DNA of 31,703 nt. Origin: Fidelibacterota bacterium. Its GTDB lineage: Bacteria > Fidelibacterota > Marinisomatia > Marinisomatales > UBA1611. The translations under genes were made by a program, and so were the position numbers. The notes beneath the pieces were generated by a model. It ran no database searches and was not told the origin of the DNA. It saw only the letters and a list, made by a program, of their open reading frames with translations. Of this stretch, positions 16,514 to 25,861 are shown piece by piece; the first letter of the stretch is position 1; each line of letters starts with the position of its first letter. Location of the stretch: contig DTUG01000193.1 in the NCBI GenBank assembly GCA_012964275.1, forward strand, positions 1 to 31,703. Direction: 5' to 3'.

Positions 16514-17862
16514 TAAAATGGAGTTTCAGCCATCGAAAGGTTCTCAAATCTGGCGAATCGACTAATAAAAGTAGCTTCCACTAAACCGGTAGGGCCGTTA
16601 CGCTGTTTTGCCACAATGATTTCTGCTTTGCCTTCGTCTTCGTCATCTTGAGTGTAAATCCAAGGGCGATATAGGAAAATAACAACATCTGCGTCTTGTT
16701 CAATTGCACCGCTTTCCCTAAGGTCTGATAATCTGGGTTTTTTTGTAGTTCGCTGTTCAACGGCACGGGATAATTGAGACAATGCTAGGATCGGAATATT
16801 TAACTCTTTCGCTAAAGCTTTCAATGATCTGGAAATATTAGAAATCTCCTGCTGACGACTGTCAATGCCTGATGTTCCCTGCATTAACTGCAAATAGTCT
16901 ACTATGATCATATCAATGTCTTTTTCAGCTTTTAATCGACGAGCCTTGGCTCTCAACTCTAACACAGTTAATGCTGGGGAATCGTCTAAATACATGGATG
17001 CCTTAGCCAGGGGACCTACCGATAGGCTTAAATTTTTCCAATGAGCTTTAGGCAAGTTTCCTGTACGCACAAGATGGCTGTCCACCCGCGCTTCAGCACA
17101 AAGCAAACGCATCGCTAACTGGTAATTAGCCATTTCCAAGCTGAAAAAACCCACTTTCATTTTTGCTTCGACAGCTGCATTCCGCATCATGGTTAGTGCC
17201 AACGCCGTTTTTCCCATTCCCGGTCGACCAGCAACAACAATCAAATCACCATTCTGAAAACCAGATGTTAATTCATCCAATTCAAGTAAACCAGATGGGA
17301 TACCAATAACAGTTCCTTTATGAGAACTTATCTTATCAATTTTTTCAAACGTATCTTGAAGAATCGGATCTATATGCTCAAAACCACCTTTGAGCTGATT
17401 TTGAGTTATCTGAAAAATAGACCTTTCGACTGTATCCAAGATTTCACCAATCTGCTTGCTGTCATCATAGGCTTCTTTGGCAATTTCACTGGAAAGATGA
17501 ATTAGTTTTCTGAGCAACGCCTTTTCAAGTACAATTTTTGCATAACGTTCTACGTGTGCTGTGGTCGGTACAGACTCAACTAAGCCGGTGATATAGTATG
17601 CTCCGCCTACTTGTTCCAGTTCCTTATTTTTGTTTAAGACATCAACCACAGAAACAGTATCGATGGGCTCCCCTTGATCGAATAGATACATCATAGTGGA
17701 CAATAATTTCCCGTGAGCATCCTTATAGAAATGACTCGGACTCAGCCATTGAAGAGTCTTACTGACCGCTTCTTTACTGGAAAGCATAGATCCCAGTACC
17801 GCCTGTTCTGCATCATCAGAATGCGGCTGAACATTTAATATTTGGTTATTATCCTGTGGCAT
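16513..17862 (-). CDS. dnaB: Replicative DNA helicase DnaB
   Basis: DnaB is the hexameric helicase that unwinds the replication fork. The 449-aa protein has the N-terminal domain (about 14-115, DAEQAVLGSML, TAHVERYAKIV), a linker, and the RecA-like ATPase domain. Walker A is at about 212-220 (GRPGMGKTA) and Walker B is MIIVDYLQLM. RESGAIEQDADVVIFLYRP and an arginine finger region follow. It is of normal length with no intein. The start is ATG, 6 nt after the glycosylase gene. Confidence 0.97.
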   Translation of the reverse strand: MPQDNNQILNVQPHSDDAEQAVLGSMLSSKEAVSKTLQWLSPSHFYKDAHGKLLSTMMYLFDQGEPIDTVSVVDVLNKNKELEQVGGAYYITGLVESVPTTAHVERYAKIVLEKALLRKLIHLSSEIAKEAYDDSKQIGEILDTVERSIFQITQNQLKGGFEHIDPILQDTFEKIDKISSHKGTVIGIPSGLLELDELTSGFQNGDLIVVAGRPGMGKTALALTMMRNAAVEAKMKVGFFSLEMANYQLAMRLLCAEARVDSHLVRTGNLPKAHWKNLSLSVGPLAKASMYLDDSPALTVLELRAKARRLKAEKDIDMIIVDYLQLMQGTSGIDSRQQEISNISRSLKALAKELNIPILALSQLSRAVEQRTTKKPRLSDLRESGAIEQDADVVIFLYRPWIYTQDDEDEGKAEIIVAKQRNGPTGLVEATFISRFARFENLSMAETPF

Positions 17863-17868
17863 GATCGA

Positions 17869-18549
17869 TTAATTATTAACAAAATCACGAATAAGTTTAA
17901 AATCCTCCCAGGCGGGTGCTTTTAATCCCGGATTCCGCAATAAAGCAGCAGGATGATATGTAACGCGCAGAGGGGTACCGGAATAGTCATAAGTCTGTCC
18001 TCTCATATCTTTCAAGGGAATATCCTGCTTGAGCAACGTTTTCCCAGCTACACGTCCAAGAGCAACTATTAACTTCGGTTTGACAAGATCAATCTGCCGC
18101 TGTAGATAGGGTTCGCACTTTTCAACTTCCGAAGGCAATGGATCGCGATTATTAGGTGGTCGACATTTAATCACATTTGCAATGTACACATCATTATCCC
18201 GGTATTTACCAATAGCTCTGAGAATCTTATCTAGTAATTTCCCAGCACGACCGACAAATGGCTCTCCCTGCATGTCCTCCTGTTCACCAGGTGCTTCACC
18301 AACCAGCATCAAATTAGCTTTTGGATCACCAACTCCAAAAACGAAATTTGTTCTGGTTTTTCCCAGTGGACATTTTTGACAATGACATATTTCTGCATTG
18401 AAATCACTCAGGCTGTCAATTTTGTCATTTTCTCCCTGGCTAACTCCAGCGAAAATGTTGTCTGGTGAAGAGAGATACAAGTTATCACCAAATAATTCCT
18501 GCTGCTGCTTCAGGTATCGATGAACCGGGGATGTAACCTGATAACCCAT
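17869..18549 (-). CDS. Family 4 uracil-DNA glycosylase (Fe-S)
   Basis: This enzyme removes uracil from DNA after cytosine deamination or dUMP incorporation. The 226-aa protein matches family 4 (UDGa). Cysteines suited to a 4Fe-4S cluster are C57-x2-C60 (CHCQKCPL), C129 (VIKCRPP) and C145 (VEKCEPYL). The first active-site motif is GEAPGEQED at 84-92, and the second is H199 in VTYHPAALLRNP. The first 45 residues are a non-conserved extension with no evident domain. It lies 3 nt after rpoZ and 6 nt before dnaB, so repair and replication genes are co-transcribed. Confidence 0.93.
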   Translation of the reverse strand: MGYQVTSPVHRYLKQQQELFGDNLYLSSPDNIFAGVSQGENDKIDSLSDFNAEICHCQKCPLGKTRTNFVFGVGDPKANLMLVGEAPGEQEDMQGEPFVGRAGKLLDKILRAIGKYRDNDVYIANVIKCRPPNNRDPLPSEVEKCEPYLQRQIDLVKPKLIVALGRVAGKTLLKQDIPLKDMRGQTYDYSGTPLRVTYHPAALLRNPGLKAPAWEDFKLIRDFVNN

Positions 18550-18552
18550 GAA

Positions 18553-18828
18553 TTAAATATTTTTTCGACGCCTCCAAATAACATCACCTGATAAGAATTG
18601 GGAAATAGCTTCAGTTGTAGGTTTTTCCTCTTCCTCATACTGCTCTGGTGTTTTTTCTTCTACTTCATCAAATACACCGTATTCTTCTGGTTCTAAATCG
18701 CGAAGAGATGCTTCTACAATACGTTCGTTTAGAATACGCCGAGCCTGTCCTGACATGACAGCTACGGCTTCATATATATTCTCTACTTTTTCCTCAACCT
18801 CACGTAAAGGAATGGTTTTAATAGCCAT
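18553..18828 (-). CDS. rpoZ: DNA-directed RNA polymerase omega subunit (RpoZ)
   Basis: Omega assists folding of the beta' subunit and is an RNA polymerase site for ppGpp in some bacteria. The 91-aa protein has the Rpb6/omega core: a short N-terminal helix, then NIYEAVAVMSGQARRILNER. An acidic linker (about 45-70) and a helical end (EAISQFLSGDVIWRRR) follow. The gene overlaps gmk by 11 nt. It has a good Shine-Dalgarno inside the gmk end. The gmk-rpoZ pair, with rel four genes further on, is a common arrangement. Confidence 0.9.
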   Translation of the reverse strand: MAIKTIPLREVEEKVENIYEAVAVMSGQARRILNERIVEASLRDLEPEEYGVFDEVEEKTPEQYEEEEKPTTEAISQFLSGDVIWRRRKNI

Positions 18829-19393
18829 TTAAGACTCCTTCTTTTAATCCATTAACTACATCGATCAATTCTCGTGTCGCTACTTCAAGGTCATCATTTA
18901 TCAACACATAATCAAATTTATTTTTGTATTCCATCTCTTTTTCAAATCGCTGTAAGCGTTTTTCAATTCTTAATTCGGAATCTGTACCACGCCTTCGAAG
19001 ACGCCCGCGAAGATGGTCAATACTTGGTGGTAATATAAAGATTGAAAAAGATTGTTCAAGATAAAGACTTCGAATCGACATCGACCCTTTTACGTCTAGA
19101 TCTAGAAGTACAGTTCCCTTCTGAATAATTGCTGTATCGAGATTGGATTTCAATGTTCCATAATATTGGCCGTGCACATCTTCCCATTCTGCAAATGCAT
19201 TATCCGCAACATGCTTCATAAATACCTCATTGGAAATGAAATAATAATCAATTTCATTAATTTCATTCTGTCTTGGTTCACGGGTCGTACAGGATACAGA
19301 CCACTCAATGTCAGGACGAGCTGACTGGAGCGCTTTACAGAGTGTTGTTTTGCCGGATCCAGATGGAGCTGAAATAGTAATGATGTTTCTCAT
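18818..19393 (-). CDS. gmk: Guanylate kinase
   Basis: Gmk phosphorylates GMP to GDP with ATP, feeding GTP, dGTP and ppGpp pools. The 191-aa protein has the P-loop SAPSGSGKTTL near residues 8-18. WSVSCTTREPR and DYYFISNEVF belong to the GMP-binding region, and LLDLDVKG carries the Asp of Walker B. RLRRRGTDSE is the lid segment. I chose the ATG at 19393, which overlaps the yicC stop as TGATG; a GTG lies 3 nt upstream. Confidence 0.95.
   Translation of the reverse strand: MRNIITISAPSGSGKTTLCKALQSARPDIEWSVSCTTREPRQNEINEIDYYFISNEVFMKHVADNAFAEWEDVHGQYYGTLKSNLDTAIIQKGTVLLDLDVKGSMSIRSLYLEQSFSIFILPPSIDHLRGRLRRRGTDSELRIEKRLQRFEKEMEYKNKFDYVLINDDLEVATRELIDVVNGLKEGVLNGY
18835..18841 (-). promoter_or_regulatory. 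Shine-Dalgarno site of rpoZ
   Basis: On the minus strand GAAGGAG precedes the rpoZ ATG by 6 nt. It lies entirely within the last codons of gmk, so rpoZ can be initiated independently of its overlap with gmk. Confidence 0.7.
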
Positions 19394-20253
19394 CACAGTA
19401 TGTTCTGTATTTGTTCCCTGATTTTTTCCAATTCATCTTTCATTTCTACAATCTTATTAGTGACTTCTGGCACCGGGCTTTTTGATCCAATCGTGTTGAC
19501 CTCACGTCCAACTTCCTGAATTAAAAAATTAAGACGCCTACCAACCGGTTCTTCTTGATCAAGGTAAGACCTAAATTGTTTAAAATGACTGTGAATCCTT
19601 ACAATCTCCTCTGTCGTATCAGCACGCTCCACTAAATAAGCGACTTCCTGAATCAAACGATTCTCATCTAAAGAATCATCACCAAGAAGTGTATTTATCT
19701 TTTCCTGCAGAGAGACTCGTTTATCATGCGGGTACTGTTTGCCACTATCTTCGATTTTGCCTAATAATCCGGTTAAATTGTTCAGCCGGTTAATGATATC
19801 ACCCTGTATTTGTTCACCTTCGCGGCTTCTCATCTCATTCACCTGGTTAAGCGCAAAATCTATAGCTTTCATTAAATCACCCATTTTGAGAGTCTCTGGT
19901 TCATCTGCTGATAATAAATCGTGGGTAGAAATAATTTCGCTTAAATTCAAGCGTTGGCCATATTCAATGTGTATGTCTTTGAGAATTTTCTGAATTACTT
20001 CAAATCTATCTTTATTGAAATTCAAAGTTTGTCCATTCTGCGAATCATTTAATTCGATCCTTAATTGGACATTGCCACGACCTATAAATCCTCCTACATG
20101 TTCCTTCACTTTAGATTCCAATGCTGGTTCTAAGGTCATACCCCGGATTATCAATTCGAAGAAACGGGAATTTACTGTTCGAATTTCGACATTTATTTTA
20201 TCTTTCATCCGGCCCGCGGAACCGCGTCCAAATCCTGTCATACTTTTAATCAT
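19393..20253 (-). CDS. YicC family endoribonuclease
   Basis: A 286-aa YicC-like protein. The N-terminus is the family signature (MIKSMTGFGRG, then NVEIRTVNSRFFE). The C-terminal DUF1732 part is also typical (EEIVRIHSHFKQF, then EEPVGRRLNFLIQEVGREV and NTIGSKS). E. coli YicC is reported to act as an endoribonuclease on small RNA; that activity is not provable here. The start is ATG at 20253. yicC-gmk-rpoZ is a widely conserved order. The 110-nt gap upstream is the likely site of a promoter for the long downstream gene set. Confidence 0.93.
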   Translation of the reverse strand: MIKSMTGFGRGSAGRMKDKINVEIRTVNSRFFELIIRGMTLEPALESKVKEHVGGFIGRGNVQLRIELNDSQNGQTLNFNKDRFEVIQKILKDIHIEYGQRLNLSEIISTHDLLSADEPETLKMGDLMKAIDFALNQVNEMRSREGEQIQGDIINRLNNLTGLLGKIEDSGKQYPHDKRVSLQEKINTLLGDDSLDENRLIQEVAYLVERADTTEEIVRIHSHFKQFRSYLDQEEPVGRRLNFLIQEVGREVNTIGSKSPVPEVTNKIVEMKDELEKIREQIQNIL

Positions 20254-20363
20254 AAAATTCCAAGTAGAAAAATGCCGGGGAAGGTACTGAAATCACGAAA
20301 TATCAATCAATGGGGATCATTCACCTAAATTCTTTATTATGGGTAATTTAAGTTGGATTGTTT

Positions 20364-21425
20364 CTATCTCACTTTCTCCAACAGCCAGGTTGGCGAAATA
20401 CCTAATGAAATCAAATGGTGATTTCCCAGACCTGAACGGGAATTTTCTGCCAGGAATCCATAATCCATAGAGACTCCTGACCATGATATCCCAATACCGC
20501 CGGACAAGGTACCATAAGGATTACGGCCTATCCTGACAGCTAACTTATTTTTATAAATACATTCCAGTCCCGCAGCAACATCGATTGAGGTATGACTAAA
20601 CCCAATTTGCGAATCCAGAAATCGGTCAGACAGGCCCATACGAATAGATAGTAAAGGGTTGACAGCAAGACTCAGTCTGTTAATGTTAAATGGGTAATGA
20701 ATTCCTGTAGAAATGGAAGGTAAAGTGCCCTCTATGGTACCATTTTCCCATAAAATACCTGATGAAGGTATATTACGGATCACAGTACCAAAGTTAAATT
20801 TATTAAAAGACCGAAAAATTCCCAGGTCTAAGCCAATTCCTATTGCATGATGCTTATCCAGAAAGTGTAATAATATCTTGGTACCTATTCCTATGCGCCA
20901 TTGCCGCCAGATTTTATTCACTGCACCATGTAAACCAACTTGGTGTTGGCTAAAAAATCTGATTTTATCCTGATCCAACCGCTCACCTTCATCTAAAATA
21001 CCATTCCCCTCACCTGCATCCTGAGTCCCAAAAACACCATCAGTACCCCAATCTAAAAGCATAGACCGGGTATCTGGTATACTCCCGATACTTTCATACA
21101 GCAATGAAAAATAGATGGGCATATTTTTACTAATTTCTTTTCTAAAACCAACATAATCGCCATTCACCATTCCAGCAAATCGTGTTTGATGCGTTAATCC
21201 AAACCTATTATACTCATCCAATTTGAAAGCTGGATTTGAAATATAGGCACCCATGGATGAAAGCGGATATCCAATGACGGTGTTCCCGAGGGCTGCGGTT
21301 CGCGCGTCGGTGACATGATCAAATATTTCCCAGCCATATTTCACCCAATATCCAGCTGCATTCAACGAGCCAATACTGGAGAGCAATAATAACTTATAAA
21401 TCGTACTCTTTTTTAATTTCACCAA
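20364..21425 (-). CDS. PorV/PorQ-like outer-membrane beta-barrel protein
   Basis: A 353-aa predicted outer-membrane protein. A signal peptide covers about 1-24 (KLKKSTIYKLLLLSS...LNA). The region after it (DARTAALGNTVIGYP, then YISNPAF) resembles the PorV/PorQ/UPF0164 start. The remainder alternates short amphipathic strands with G-I-G type turns, as in a barrel. Residues 125-152 insert an acidic loop with D-A-G-E-G-N-G-x2-D-E-G-E spacing that could bind calcium. The start is TTG at 21425 or GTG at 21422, within the last codons of mutS. The role is unknown; PorV relatives work in type IX secretion, but no other such gene is visible here. Confidence 0.7.
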   Translation of the reverse strand: MVKLKKSTIYKLLLLSSIGSLNAAGYWVKYGWEIFDHVTDARTAALGNTVIGYPLSSMGAYISNPAFKLDEYNRFGLTHQTRFAGMVNGDYVGFRKEISKNMPIYFSLLYESIGSIPDTRSMLLDWGTDGVFGTQDAGEGNGILDEGERLDQDKIRFFSQHQVGLHGAVNKIWRQWRIGIGTKILLHFLDKHHAIGIGLDLGIFRSFNKFNFGTVIRNIPSSGILWENGTIEGTLPSISTGIHYPFNINRLSLAVNPLLSIRMGLSDRFLDSQIGFSHTSIDVAAGLECIYKNKLAVRIGRNPYGTLSGGIGISWSGVSMDYGFLAENSRSGLGNHHLISLGISPTWLLEKVR

Positions 21426-23992
21426 GTTTCGTTAGGGCTTCTAATGGTGTAATTGAATCTATATCAAGTTCATTTAAATCTTTTCGAAGTCTAGATTCCT
21501 GTTCTTGGAATAAAGTTATTCTTTCGGACGACTCAATGGGCAATGAAGTTCCATCTTTATTTTTCGCGTTCTGAACATGATGATGTAATATCTCCCATGC
21601 GCGGGAAACGATAGAAGCCGGCAAACCAGCCATCTTGGCTACATGGATCCCATAACTTTTATCCCCAGGACCATCAGCGATAGTCCGAAGAAAAATAATC
21701 CTGTCACCAAATTCTTTCACTTCAACATGATGATTTTCTAATCGTTCTAAACTGGCTTCCAGATCTGTTAATTCATGGTAGTGTGTTGCAAAGATAGTGC
21801 GGGCTGCAACATCCTCATTCTGGTGTAAATATTCTGTAATGGCCCAAGCGAGGGACAACCCGTCGAACGTTGCCGTCCCCCTTCCTATTTCATCCAGCAA
21901 GATCAGACTTCGATTTGACGCATTATTCAAAATATTGGCAGCCTCATTCATTTCTACAAGAAAGGTGCTTTCGCCCCCAGCTAGGTTATCACTGGCACCG
22001 ACACGGGTAAAAAGCCGGTCCACAATACCGATTTTCCCAGATTTAGCAGGTATAAAACAGCCGATCTGGGCCATAAGGACAATAAGCCCATTCTGCCTTA
22101 AATAAGTCGATTTTCCAGCCATATTGGGCCCTGTAAGCAGATGGATCTGATTGACCAAGGCATCCATAGATAAATGATTTGGTATGAATTTTTCCGTGGC
22201 CGGCAAAAGTGTTTCTACAACCGGATGACGGCCTGCTTTGATCTGAAGAATTGGCTCATCAGTTAATTCTGGCCTAACGTAACGCTGTGACAACGCCGTT
22301 GCAGCAAAACTAGCCAGCAGGTCTATTCTATTGATAACCTCCGCATTTGCCTGAATATCACTGGCCAGCGCCATGGTATCATCCATCACTTCCTGAATGA
22401 TTCTGTTCTCTATCTCTAGAATTCTTTCCTCAGCAGTTAATACCTTTTCTTCGTATTGTTTTAACTCCTCAGTGATATATCGTTCAGAATTAACCAGGGT
22501 CTGTTTTCGGATATAAGATTCAGGTACCTTCTGCTGGTGGGTTTTGGTCACTTCGATGTAATACCCAAACACCTTGTTAAATCCTACTTTCAAAGATGGA
22601 ATTTCAAGGCGATTACTCTCTGAAGATTGAAAATCGCTGATCCATTGTTTACCATTCGCTAAAAGTATACGCAACTCATCTAACTTTGAATCAATTTTCG
22701 CCTTAATTACACTGCCCTGTTTAATTTGCGCCGGACTGTCTTCATTGATCGTATCCATGATACGATCAACCACCACGCTGACATCAATAAACTCGCTGAT
22801 GAGCTCAATAAGCGGTTTTTCATTTGAATCCTGAAATTGTTTACACCAACCTGGAATATAACTGAGCGTGTGTGCCAGGCCAATGAGGTCACGGGGCGTG
22901 CCTACACCCCTATTTATTCTGCCTAACACCCGTTCAAGGTCAATAGTTATACCCAAGATATCCCGTATTTTGTTTAACAGTCCTTTTTGTCCATAAAAGG
23001 AAGAAACAATATCTAAACGGGAGTTCAATCTATTGATATTCGTCAGCGGTTGATGAAGCCACTTTTTCAATAGTCTGCCACCGCCAGCAGTCTCAGTATA
23101 ATCAATACAATCAACCAGTGTTCCGTGTGTCCCCTGAGTTGACAAAGATTTAAAAACCTCCAAGTTACGGATTGTAAAACTATCCAATCCCATAATCCCC
23201 TTGTCAAGAACTGGTTTCATTTTAGTCACGTGATCGACCCTGATGTTCAAATCAGTTTGTATATGGTAAATAAGGCCACCACCCGCCGTAAGACCTGCTT
23301 TTAAATCATCACATCCAAATCCTTTTAAAGATGAAATATTGAAAAGATCTAGTAACGTTCTGTAGCATTGATCTGCACTGAATATCCAATCTTCCACAGT
23401 AGTTATAAATGGTCGGAGTTCACGATACCAATCTGATAAAGAGTAGACAACACTTTCTCCAATAATAACTTCATTTGGATAATATTTTCTCAAGTAATCT
23501 ATTAAGTTTTCCGATGGACACTCTCCTATTAAAAATTCCCCCTGTTGATGACTCAAATATGGCAAAACCTGCCACATCTTTTTCAAAAACAACAGAAGCC
23601 ATATACTGGTTTGATTTTTGGCTTAGGACTTGATCTGACGTTAACGTTCCCGGAGTCACCACTTCGATAACTTCACGCTTGACAATACCCTTCGCGAACT
23701 TTGGATCTTCAACCTGTTCACAAATTGCCACCCGATAACCAGCCCTTACCAGCTTTGGTAGGTAATTATCAAGAGCATGGTAAGGAAAACCAGCCAAGTC
23801 AACTTCCGCAGCTTTCCCGTTGGCTCTTTTCGTTAGAACAATACCTAGTATTCTAGATGTGACTTTTGCATCTTTATTGAATGTCTCATAAAAATCTCCC
23901 ATCCGAAATAGAACAATTGTATCAGGATATTTAGATTTTACATCCATATATTGCTTCATGAGAGGTGTTGCCGTTATGGTGCTTTTAGACAT
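21394..23992 (-). pseudogene. mutS: DNA mismatch repair protein MutS, split by a single-base frameshift
   Basis: MutS recognises mismatches and recruits MutL. The 5' part reads from ATG at 23992 to a stop at 23471 and contains the mismatch wedge F34-Y-E36 (MGDFYETF). From G151 the correct reading continues in another frame: residues GEFLIGECPSENL follow SST only if one G of the G5 run at 23538-23542 is removed. The second frame runs to a stop at 21394 with the clamp, core and ATPase domains; Walker A is GPNMAGKST, near 621-629 of the repaired 865-aa protein. Both halves look well conserved, so the break is recent or a sequencing error. If real, the strain would lack mismatch repair. The start overlaps selB by 8 nt. 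Confidence 0.93.
23538..23542 (-). other. Frameshift site in mutS (G5 run)
   Basis: On the coding strand the sequence is ACAGGGGGAATTTTTAATAG. With four G it reads T-G-E-F-L-I, the conserved STGEF strand of MutS. With five G it reads T-G-G-I-F-N and then drifts for 20 residues to a stop. A one-base gain in this run explains the whole split. Confidence 0.88.
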
Positions 23993-25859
23993 TTAGTGTA
24001 GAACCTTCTCTGCGGTTATTTCCATCGCGCTGGGTATAGTTAGAACGATCCAGATATTCCAAAAGCGGAATAGCCGTTTTTCGAGTTAGTCCTGTCAGGT
24101 CCTTAAATTTTGATACAGATAATAATTTATTTTTTGCAAAGTGGTCACGCAAATCATTTAGGATTTTATCGCGGTATTTTTTCGCTATCCATATATCAGT
24201 TCCAATGTTCAATGAATCATTCTGATCACTTAACAAATGCAGCAGGTCGCCCACCCTCCGTGGCTGTAACCCCGAACGCTTTATTAATTCTTTAAAAGAA
24301 ATTGGCTCAAGACCTGATAAATCGAGAAGACTTTGAAGCAGATCCAAATCCTTTTGATCTTTAGCTGTGATCTCGGGCTCATAACTCGAAAGTATTACTC
24401 CGCCGCTACACTGTATTATCTGTCCTTCTAGTTCCATTTTACTTAAAACAACCTCTGTCCAATCTGCGGACCATTTTAGTTGATCCATAATAGTTTCGGT
24501 GCCAATGGTTTTTCGAAAAGGATTACGTTTATAGGCTTTATTAAATAAGGATAGGACTGCTTCATTTGATTTCTTCAAAGAATCATTAGAATACACCAGA
24601 TTAGATTTGAGTTCTACGTTTAGGTCTGCAGCATGTATCCAATTTTGGATTATATTTTTATCCCGGAAAAACCTTTGGCTCCAGCTATTAAGGCTCCGTG
24701 GTTGCTTCCATTCCTTCTCTATCATTGTGCGAAACCTATTCTCAGGTTCTGGTGATAGTTCCTGAATTCGTATTTTTAATTCCGACCATTTCCCTGAAGG
24801 TACTGGATCTAAGATCCTTCCGCCTGCTATTGTTTCCATAGGCGAATATGATCGAATGACAAACAGATCATCCATAGCAACTGACAGCGGCATTTCCAGA
24901 TCAATTACCGCTGTTCTATTCTGCCCCTTTGATAATTTTGCGGTTGCCATAGAAACTCGTCCCAGCATCTCTGCGGTACCTATATGGAGCCTGATACGCT
25001 GTTTATTTTTTATACTCCAATCAGTATTAGGGTTCATAGTTATATGCGCGATTACCTGCTTTGTAACACTGAAAACACCTGGATTTGAAAGGACTGTACC
25101 CCTATTGATGTCCGTTCTTTGAACATGAGCCAAGTTTACCGCTGCCCGGTCACCAACCCCTACCAAATCAACATTATCCCCATGTGTCTGGATTCCTCTA
25201 ACTTTTGTGGCAATACAATTGGGCAACAATTCCACTTCATCGCCAACCTGTAATTCACCACTGTCTACTGTCCCTGTGACTACAGTCCCAAATCCCTTTT
25301 TTGTAAACACACGATCTATATGCATCCGGAATTTGCTTGATTTAATCTGAATTTTCACTTCTTTTGAAATCCGCAGCAGGAGTTTTTTGACCGCTTCAAT
25401 TCCATCACCGTTGAGATTATTAACCCGCGTGATAGGTGCAGCATCTAAAACAGTATTTTTTATCAGGTCCTGCAAATCCAATTCGACCAGTTCCAGCCAG
25501 TCTTCATCCTGTACTAAATCAACCTTGGTGAGCACAATCAAACCTTCTTGAATAGAAAAACTATCAAGTATCTGTAAGTGCTCTCTGGTCTGCGGCATAA
25601 CACCATCATCGGCAGCCACCACGAGCATTCCAATATGAATATTGGCCGCCCCAGCAGCCATGTTCCGAATAAATTTTTCGTGTCCGGGGACATCAATAAT
25701 TGTTATTTGGTCATTAAGATAGGCAAAACCAAGGTCAATGGTCATACCCCGGGCTTTTTCTTGAGCTAATTGATCTGTATCCGTTCCAGTAAGCGCCTTA
25801 ACGAGAGCGGTTTTACCGTGGTCAATATGGCCGGCCGTCCCGATGACAATTTGATGCAT
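23985..25859 (-). CDS. selB: Selenocysteine-specific translation elongation factor SelB
   Basis: SelB delivers selenocysteinyl-tRNA(Sec) to UGA codons marked by a SECIS hairpin. The 624-aa protein has the GTPase motifs GHIDHGKTAL (G1), TIDLGFAY (switch), DVPGHEKFI (G3) and TKVD (G4). Beta-barrel domains II-III follow (HIDRVFTKKGFGTVVTGTV). The C-terminal third, about 360-624, holds winged-helix repeats that in the family bind the SECIS RNA (for example KFKDLTGLTRKTAIPLLEYL). The SelB-type C-terminus separates it from EF-Tu. It starts 2 nt after selA. Confidence 0.95.
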   Translation of the reverse strand: MHQIVIGTAGHIDHGKTALVKALTGTDTDQLAQEKARGMTIDLGFAYLNDQITIIDVPGHEKFIRNMAAGAANIHIGMLVVAADDGVMPQTREHLQILDSFSIQEGLIVLTKVDLVQDEDWLELVELDLQDLIKNTVLDAAPITRVNNLNGDGIEAVKKLLLRISKEVKIQIKSSKFRMHIDRVFTKKGFGTVVTGTVDSGELQVGDEVELLPNCIATKVRGIQTHGDNVDLVGVGDRAAVNLAHVQRTDINRGTVLSNPGVFSVTKQVIAHITMNPNTDWSIKNKQRIRLHIGTAEMLGRVSMATAKLSKGQNRTAVIDLEMPLSVAMDDLFVIRSYSPMETIAGGRILDPVPSGKWSELKIRIQELSPEPENRFRTMIEKEWKQPRSLNSWSQRFFRDKNIIQNWIHAADLNVELKSNLVYSNDSLKKSNEAVLSLFNKAYKRNPFRKTIGTETIMDQLKWSADWTEVVLSKMELEGQIIQCSGGVILSSYEPEITAKDQKDLDLLQSLLDLSGLEPISFKELIKRSGLQPRRVGDLLHLLSDQNDSLNIGTDIWIAKKYRDKILNDLRDHFAKNKLLSVSKFKDLTGLTRKTAIPLLEYLDRSNYTQRDGNNRREGSTLNV

Positions 25860-25861
25860 GT

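Noticed and set aside
20254..20363. Terminator or promoter between the PorV-like gene and yicC
   Set aside because: No clear stem followed by a U-tract. A TTGATT with a 17-nt spacer leads to a poor -10 (GTACCT), so it was not called.
23471..23592. Separate N-terminal start (TTG at 23592) for the large mutS frame
   Set aside because: The first 17 codons before GEFLIG do not resemble MutS and merely overlap the 5' frame; one-base repair at the G5 run explains both frames without a second start.
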